In this document: one piece after another, positions 57,950-64,000 of the stretch
Position numbering within the stretch: the first letter of the stretch is position 1
Layout of the letters: every line of letters begins with the position of its first letter
From: Camellia lanceoleosa
Taxonomy: Eukaryota; Streptophyta; Magnoliopsida; Ericales; Theaceae
Assembly (NCBI GenBank): GCA_025200525.1
Contig: CM045758.1
Span: 190,234,463-190,298,462 of the forward strand
Length of the DNA stretch: 64,000 nucleotides
Direction of reading: 5' to 3'
Notes under the pieces: generated by a model
What the model saw: only the letters and a program-made list of their open reading frames with translations
The model's database searches: none
What the model was told of the DNA's origin: nothing
Made by a program: the position numbers and the translations under genes

Positions 57950-58110
57950 CTCCTCTCAACCCTCTCTAAGCTCCATCAAGATTCAAATTGAAGCTCCATC
58001 GAAGATTCAGATCGAAGCTCCATCGAAGCGATTTTGAAGCTCCATCAAAGATTCATACCTAAGCTCCATTGAAGATTCAGATCAAAGCCCCATAGAAGCG
58101 ATTTCGAAGC
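57950..58110. repeat. Short tandem repeats, GAAGCTCCATCGAAGATTCA-type, in the CACTA interior
   Basis: About six imperfect units of roughly 24-35 bp built on AAGCTCCATC(A/G)AAG and ATTCAGATC. The purpose is unknown. A possible splice donor (GAGGTATGTT) follows at about 58240. Confidence 0.7.
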
Positions 58111-59695
58111 TGCACCGGTGAGGTAGCGAGCTCCACCACCATTTGCAAAGATTCGATGATTTCCAAAAGCTCAGATCGAACTCGACCCTCGATTACTCGC
58201 ATTTCAAGCTCCGATCTGGAAAAAATCTCGATTCGATTCTTGAGGTATGTTCGTTGACTCAATTTGTATGATTATTTGTTGTTCCTTCATCTCTCTCTCT
58301 CTCTTATGGTTTTGCGATGGTGGAAGGGGTAGGTAGATCGTCGGATTTTGGAGGATAGGCAAGGAGATTATGAGTTTGGTCTCGAGGGAGGGATTTACGT
58401 ATCAATGTGCAGATACATAAATGATATATCGATATATATATATATATATTTTAATAATGTCTATTGGAAATGTTTCTATTTTAAATCAAGATGCAAATGA
58501 TGGGAACTTGAATGGACAGATTTTTGCACGTAGTCTTGTCTAGCCTCCGAGATCGACCATTTACTTGTAGATACTATTGAAAGGTGGTGTTGAGTAACAA
58601 GGAGGGAGAGTCTTCTCTTTCAGAATCCAAGTGGTTAGAACATGATGAATCTTTGGTTGTTTGGGTCAAGGTATATATTAATGTTGTTGCTTTGACTTCT
58701 ACCTTGTTCTCTTTTATTATATCATTAGTATAGTGCACATATACAAGTTTCATAGTTCTGGGGCGCTGTTTCTCAATGTGGTTGCCTTGTTGATTGAGGT
58801 TTGCTTGTACAGATTAGTATGATGGCTGGTGAAGTAGAAATTAGTAATATAGTTCCCACGCTTGACCTGTCAGAAACAAAAAGTGAATCCAGAACTTCCC
58901 ATCAGAATCATAATTGTTTCAACCATTTATAGTGTTAATAGCAATCCATATAAGAGGGTGTGGTGTACTTGGACCAATAAGACTACTTGTTACATGGTTA
59001 TTTGGGCACGAGAAAAAGTCAACAAGTATACATGTATGTAATTAAAATATAGAAAAATATATAAAACGTACACTCTTTGGTTTAGATTGATTTTAAGTGT
59101 AATCCAAATAATACTAAAAATATATCTCAGCCACAGATTATATTTTCTGTGCATTTTCATTGTTTTAATTTTGTGCAACTATCATTTCTAAAGAAAAGGT
59201 CAGTCATACCCTTCTATTTTTGTGCGGCCTCGTTGATCGGGAGCACCTTGTGTAGATGTCACTATTGGAAAGAATGAGTTGCCTTATATATATCTATGTA
59301 TTCATCATAATGCATAGCTCTTCGTTTCTCATCAAACACAATGGAAAGAATGAGAAAACAATTGCAGATATCTATGATGACGTAAAGAATGAGGTGAAGT
59401 TCTTCACTGAAACAGAGGAAAACAACCAGATGAGAGGCCCCAGAATTGGTGCAGGTTATTCAGCATGGTGCATGCTTGGGTCTGGGCTTGGCAGCTCTTG
59501 GAACTGCTGATGAAGATATCTATGACGACGTAAAAACTGTGCTTTATACTGACAGTACTGTTTGTGGTTTCCTGTTTGAACCTTGTACTTGTATTCTGTA
59601 AATTATCTTAAATTAGCATGATAGTTATTTATTTAATATTTTTCTCAATTAACCACAAGATGAGTATTATCTCATCATCTTTGCTATTTTTTCAG
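58111..59695. other. CACTA interior with unrecognised exon-like pieces
   Basis: A short frame near 58585-58670 (KVVLSNKEGESSLSESKWL) and another at 59345-59500 look exon-like, with flanking GT/AG. A block around GATATCTATGATGACGTAAA (59367) recurs at 59512. I do not recognise the source genes. The rest is AT-rich. Confidence 0.35.
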
Positions 59696-60225
59696 CTCAG
59701 AAGCAATTAATTTTGTTAGGAATCAGCTTCGACAACACGGAGATGTTCAGGTAAAAAATTTGCCTCAATTCTGGTATACCAGTGTTATGGTTTACAAAGT
59801 TTTAACTTCTTTTATTCTGATTTTTGTTAGCTTGTGAGCCGCTTGGAAAAGCAGCTCTGGTAATGGATGCGTGGATGTTTATTTTTCTTGCACAATGCTT
59901 GATCATACCTGCAAATTTATCTATATTACAGGACCGACGTTCACAAGATAATGTCAGCATCATCATTGTTGATTTGGGGTATGCACTTGTATGCATTAAG
60001 TTCATTTAATCCAATGTTTTCCATTCTAATCTAATGTGTCAATCTATTGTACTGATATTAACCTTTTTAATTTGGTCCTGGCTGTGACTTTTTGCAGGAA
60101 GACAGATTGGCAAAGTTTGCCTCGTTCAGAAAGAAATTTTTGTTTATGAACTGGGCCAAGCTTTTGCTATTATCGGTATTGTGTCATTAGGAGTATGGAT
60201 GTCTTCTCTGCTTTCTGCACGAGTT
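59696..60225 (+). pseudogene. Captured C-terminal exons of a PP2C phosphatase resembling chloroplast PP2C57/PPH1
   Basis: Four exon fragments with GT-AG borders and consistent phase: 59696-59750 (SEAINFVRNQLRQHGDVQ), 59831-59859 (LACEPLGKAAL), 59932-59978 (DRRSQDNVSIIIVDLG) and 60098 onward (KTDWQSLP, then after a +1/-1 frameshift near 60120 YELGQAFAIIGIVSLGVWMS). The Asp-Asn pair in SQDN is the C-terminal metal-binding motif of PP2C. A hydrophobic C-terminal helix after that is a feature of the thylakoid PP2C that dephosphorylates LHCII; the match is from memory. The N-terminal catalytic part is missing, so it is only a transduplicated fragment. Confidence 0.75.
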
Positions 60226-60469
60226 CTCAAGCTTGACTTTGTAAATAAATCCTCACGGATTTCTAATATATTTTGTGTCTAGATATATTCTGTAATTGTA
60301 CATGTATCACATCTTGTTGCATTGTTTTTTATTTTTAATTTTGTTTTCAAACTTAGTTTATTTATTATTTTAATAAACATCAATTATTAGTTCTTAATAA
60401 TTGTTTATGACAGGTATTTTTTTCAACCATATAAAATTAGCACAATTTTTAAAATAAAAATAAAGGCTA

Positions 60470-60785
60470 TAGCGGCGTTTTTGAACGTCACTATATCCCT
60501 ACCCCAACGGTTAGATTTTTAAAATGTATAAATGTCTTTAATGGCGTTTTCAAAACGTCGCTAAATGTCATAGTGACGTCACAGTATAATTAGGGCAGGA
60601 CATTTGGCGGCGTTTTTACAAACGCCACCTATATTAATATAACGACGTTTTTCAAACGCCATAAAGCTATAGCGACGGCCGCGTTCTCGGCGTTTGGTAC
60701 TAAACGTCACAAAAAGAATTAGCGACGTTTTCAGTATCTATAGCGGCGTTTTTAAAACGCCGCTAAAAGTCGATTTTCCAGCAGT
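60470..60785. repeat. Right subterminal repeats of the CACTA element
   Basis: At least eight GGCGTTTT / AACGCC blocks, several as facing pairs such as GCGGCGTTTTTAAAACGCCGC-type palindromes near 60735-60765. Confidence 0.7.
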
Positions 60786-60786
60786 G

Positions 60787-61063
60787 ATTGTTTATTTGTT
60801 TGGAAACAAGTAACCGAATATTATTCACATGTTCGGACTTATTTTACTGATCACATTTTGAAATTTAATTTGTATTGTTATTTATTTCAGGATGATGGCG
60901 AGTCAACGGTTAAAATTCATGACATTTGCAGAAATTTTATTTTTCAAGTTTGGGAATACAAGTCCAAACATTACTTATTTGTTCAGGAAAACATTTCCGA
61001 ACATAGCTTATTTGTTATGGAAGGCAGGTCCGAACATGAAGAAAACTCGCCATTTTTGGGTAC
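60787..61063. repeat. Imperfect repeats with GTCCGAACAT and TTATTTGTT blocks
   Basis: Blocks like TTATTTGTT followed by GGAA and CCGAACAT occur three to four times between 60787 and 61040, and CCCGAACATT also ends the left flank of the CACTA element at 57686-57695. The CACTA element therefore probably landed inside this repeat. Confidence 0.5.
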
Positions 61064-61065
61064 AC

Positions 61066-61455
61066 AACAACTCTGTTTTATTTATGGCTCTCTCTCAATC
61101 CTCACCACATACACACCCACCCACACCGCCACAATTCCAAGATAGAGATAAAGAGAAGAAATGGAAGATATGTTATGGTAGAAACGGGAGCACATCGACA
61201 GGCTATACCATGTTAAACAAGAGTAATTGATCAACAAGTCAGCATATCAGATGACCCAACAACAACTCTGTTTTATTTATGGCTCTCTCTCAATCCTCAC
61301 CACATACACACCAACCCACACCGCCACAATTCCAAGATAGAGATAAAGAGAAGAAATGGAAGATATGTTATGGTAGAAACGGGAGCACATCGACAGGCTA
61401 TATCATGTTAAACAAGAGTAATTGATCAACAAGTCAGCATATCAAATGACCCAAA
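61066..61455 (+). repeat. Tandem duplication, 195-bp unit, two copies
   Basis: 61066-61260 and 61261-61455 differ at only about four positions (for example CACACCCACCC against CACACCAACCC). Short open frames across it are not credible genes. Confidence 0.9.
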
Positions 61456-61494
61456 TGAAATTAAAAACAAAAAATAAAAATGTCTTCTTTGAAC

Positions 61495-61532
<38 letters not shown>

Positions 61533-61691
61533 GTTAGTTAAAATGCAATACCATGTTATAGCTTATATGAACGTAAACATTCTTCTTCTTCTTCTTCTTC
61601 TTTGTGGGTTTTGAAAAAGATAAGACTCTTCTTCTTTTGGTGGGTTTTGTTAGGGATTTTTGAAATGGAGGTTTTTTTTGGGGGGGGGGGG
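61495..61691. repeat. Microsatellite cluster
   Basis: A (TG)n run at 61495-61527, a (TTC)n run at about 61581-61602, and a run of at least 11 G at about 61680-61691. Confidence 0.95.
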
Positions 61692-62073
61692 TATGGAGGT
61701 GTGGGGAGTATGCATTCAATGGGTGGAATGTTTAAGGATAATTTTTGTATTATTTGGGAGGAGAAAAGAAATTTTAAGGGTTTCAAAATTTATAAGTGGG
61801 AGTCCAAAGAAATGGAGGGTCCAAAATAATTCATGGGGTACTAATAGTACCACTCTAAAAAATATGGGAAGTCCAAAATAAAAATATAAAGGCATTTAGC
61901 AACCCTAAAAAATTATAGGGGAAACTACACATCAATGTAGTTTTTCAAAACAAATTTCAAATCAATAGAAAACTATAAAAACATTACCAATTAAATTTAG
62001 GAAAAATTATTTGTTAGTCCTATTTGGAAGACTTATTTAATGTGAAATTCTATGAATCTTTTTTTAGAGTTTG
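61692..62073. other. AT-rich intergenic DNA
   Basis: Non-coding; contains repeated GGGAGTCCAAA / GGGTCCAAAATA-type phrases that resemble, in reverse, TTTTGGACCCCC at about 57165. It could be an old MITE but no ends are visible. Confidence 0.4.
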
Positions 62074-62660
62074 TGTTGGCCTATTTTAATATCTTTTATT
62101 TATTTATTTATATATTTTGTTCATGAATCTTCTTTTGTTTTGTTTATGAATCTCATCTTATTCATGAATGGAGATTCATTACTTTGGTGACCTTTTGTTT
62201 TGTTCATGAATGGAGATTAATTAGAATTCATGAACTTTGTGGTGAGTTAATATTTAGATACACTCTCCCTTTTCTCTAGGTTCATGGTCATTATTATTTT
62301 TTAGTGTATTTTATAAAGTCCTAGTGGCCTATAAATAGTTCTTCTCATCTACTCTTTTCTACACCAACACACAAATTATTTTCTATACAAGAGAGATTAC
62401 CAGCAAAAAAGGGTGTTTTTTTTTGTGGAGCTTTGGGTTCACCATCTTGTGCAGAGTTGGCCTGAACCATACGACAAATGATCGGGCTGTTGTATCCTAG
62501 AGGGGACAAGTCATAGTTTTGTGACTGCTGCATCGGTATTTGGATTCTTCTTACCGCAGTGAGCTTGATCTCCTTAAAAAAAATAAGATATCCGTGCCTC
62601 AACCTGATTTATTTGTATCTCATTTTCTTTGCATTATTTATTAATAAAATATAATTTTTC
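62074..62660 (+). repeat. Probable 5' LTR of a Ty1/copia element
   Basis: Starts TGTTGGCCTA, has TATAAATAG at 62330-62338 and a leader-like part ending near a weak Met-tRNA primer site (TGGTATTTTCAC at 62661). The 3' border is uncertain and the partner LTR lies outside the window. Confidence 0.5.
62330..62338 (+). promoter_or_regulatory. TATA box of the copia LTR
   Basis: TATAAATAG in the context GGCCTATAAATAGTTC, a typical LTR promoter. Confidence 0.55.
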
Positions 62661-62695
62661 TGGTATTTTCACCAATAATTTTAAGGAAATCAACC

Positions 62696-64000
62696 ATGGA
62701 TCAAGTACCAGAAAAAACCAATGATGGAATTGGAAATCTCAACAAGCCTTTCAAGTTCAAGAGAGTTCATTTTAAGAGGTGGACATAAAAAGTTCTTTTT
62801 TACCTCAGCCTTTTGAAAGTTGCATATGTTCTTACCGAAAAGAACCCAAACAAAATCCCAATCGAGGAGATAAATGATGAAGACTACGAGGCACATGAAG
62901 CAAAAGTGGCTTCCTATAATATAGATGAGTATAAATGTCGCTTTTATCTCTTAAATTGCCTTATTGATCAATTTTATGATTACTATGACACCACTTACAC
63001 TTCTGTAAAGAAAATTTGAAAAGCTTTACAGACTAAGTATGATACTGAAGAGGTAGGAGCAAAAAAATATGTAGCTAGCCATTTTTTTTGCTTCCAAATG
63101 GTGGATGGAAAATCTGTTATGGAGCAAGCACAAGATTTCTAAATGATAGTTGCAAAAGTAAGATCTGAAGGCATCAAGATTAGTGACAACTTGGTAGCTG
63201 CAGGAATTGTTGACAAGTTACTGCCATCGTGGAAAGAATTCCAAAAGAGCATGCGCCACAAAAAAAAAAGGAGACTTCCTTAGAGGCATCGATCACTTGC
63301 ATCCGAGTCGAAGAGGAGGCTAGAGGCCAAGATGCATTAATAACATAAGCAGGTAATAACAATTCTACCACAAAGGTAAACTTTGTTTCAGCAAATAATA
63401 ACTTACCCAAATGTCACAATTCCAAGAATGCTTATTTGAAGCCTTATAAAAAGAATATGAAGAATTATGGTAAACCTCACAATAAATGAATTAATCCAAA
63501 TAAGAACCAAGGTTCATCACCTCCACAAAATTTTACATGCTTTTGTCATGCAAAAGTGGGCATATTGCTCGAACTTGCAAATTTTGAAAACATGCACTTG
63601 CTCCAAAGGCTAATGTTATCGAGAAGCCATTTGCGGCGATGATTACAGACATTTGCATGGTTAATTATGTGGACGGTTGGTGGGCAGATTCTGGTGCCAA
63701 TAGACATGTTTGTTATGATCAAGCTGGGTTCAAGGTGTATACTCCCTTTAATGATGAGAAAACAATTATGCTTGGTGACTTTAGTCTAACCAAGATACTT
63801 GGGAGTAATGAGGTTGACCTTAAGTTCACCTCTGGACGTGTGCTTACTTTAAAAGATGTGCTTTATACACCGTCCATGAAAAAGAATTTAATGTCAAGTT
63901 ATTTGTTGAATAAGGTTGGTTTTAAGCAAACTATGGAATCTGATCAATATGTGATTACCAAGAAGGGTATTTTTGTGGGTAAGGGTTATGCTTGTGATGG
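62696..64000 (+). pseudogene. Ty1/copia gag and protease, decayed and cut by the window end
   Basis: Start MDQVPEKTNDGIGNLNKPF at 62696. Gag (UBN2-type) follows in pieces: [44 protein letters not shown] zinc knuckle (Cys-His ... GH ... Cys) near 63540-63585 is split by a frameshift. The copia protease active site [12 protein letters not shown] is at about 63680-63715, and the frame is then open into [20 protein letters not shown] and beyond 64000. At least five stops or shifts occur in gag. Reverse transcriptase and integrase would lie outside the window. Confidence 0.85.

Larger units (their letters stand above)
57696..60786. mobile_element. Non-autonomous CACTA (En/Spm) element with captured gene fragments
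   Basis: The ends are CACTACGGAAAAAAGG and, in reverse complement, CACTGCTGGAAAATCG. ATT flanks both ends (57693-57695 and 60787-60789), the 3-bp duplication of CACTA elements. Subterminal regions are packed with GGCGTTTT/AACGCC repeats. There is no transposase; instead the interior has exon-like pieces, including part of a PP2C phosphatase. A Pack-type CACTA is the best description. Confidence 0.88.

Overview
The window is nuclear DNA from a flowering plant, most likely a eudicot. This is suggested by a two-exon KAI2-type α/β-hydrolase gene with a GT-AG intron, AT-rich intergenic DNA, and plant-specific transposons (Tat-type Ty3/gypsy, Cassandra, Mutator-like, CACTA, Tourist-like and Ty1/copia). 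I see no bacterial, organellar or viral genes. The only clearly intact host gene is the KAI2-like karrikin/KL receptor at 1530-2550. Everything else that codes is transposon-derived and broken.

Layout. 1-4200: remnant of a hAT-like element, a 131-bp MITE with a 9-bp target duplication, the KAI2 gene, and an AT-rich fold-back. 4210-14441: a Mutator-like element of about 10.2 kb. It carries a multi-exon Ulp1/SENP-like cysteine protease gene (plus strand) and a mudrA-type transposase (minus strand), facing each other; both have frameshifts, and the protease has lost its catalytic His. 14576-15157: a Tourist/Harbinger-like MITE with GGTTGACC-type repeats. 16235-56944: one nest of insertions. A roughly 618-bp Cassandra TRIM, whose LTRs contain a 5S rRNA-derived sequence, was split by a ~20-kb Tat-type gypsy element (minus strand, 16293-56384). 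That element was in turn hit by a solo LTR of a related family in its 3' LTR (16534-20198) and by a gag-only relative inside its integrase gene (28560-44632, plus strand). Target duplications support every step, although the one for the outer gypsy element is degraded.

56950-64000: a non-autonomous CACTA element (57696-60786) carrying exon fragments of a chloroplast PP2C-like phosphatase, a 195-bp tandem duplication, microsatellites, and the 5' part of a decayed Ty1/copia element cut off by the window end.

The two Tat elements share an unusual 3' region: an antisense reading frame resembling the plant mobile domain, a conserved short motif with ACGTA ends, a tandem array whose unit differs between the elements (36 bp against 57 bp), a perfect 7-bp hairpin at the array edge, and an inverted repeat that brackets the polypurine tract and the first bases of the 3' LTR. 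This shared architecture is the most promising material for follow-up. All assignments come from reading the sequence and remembered family features; no database search was run.
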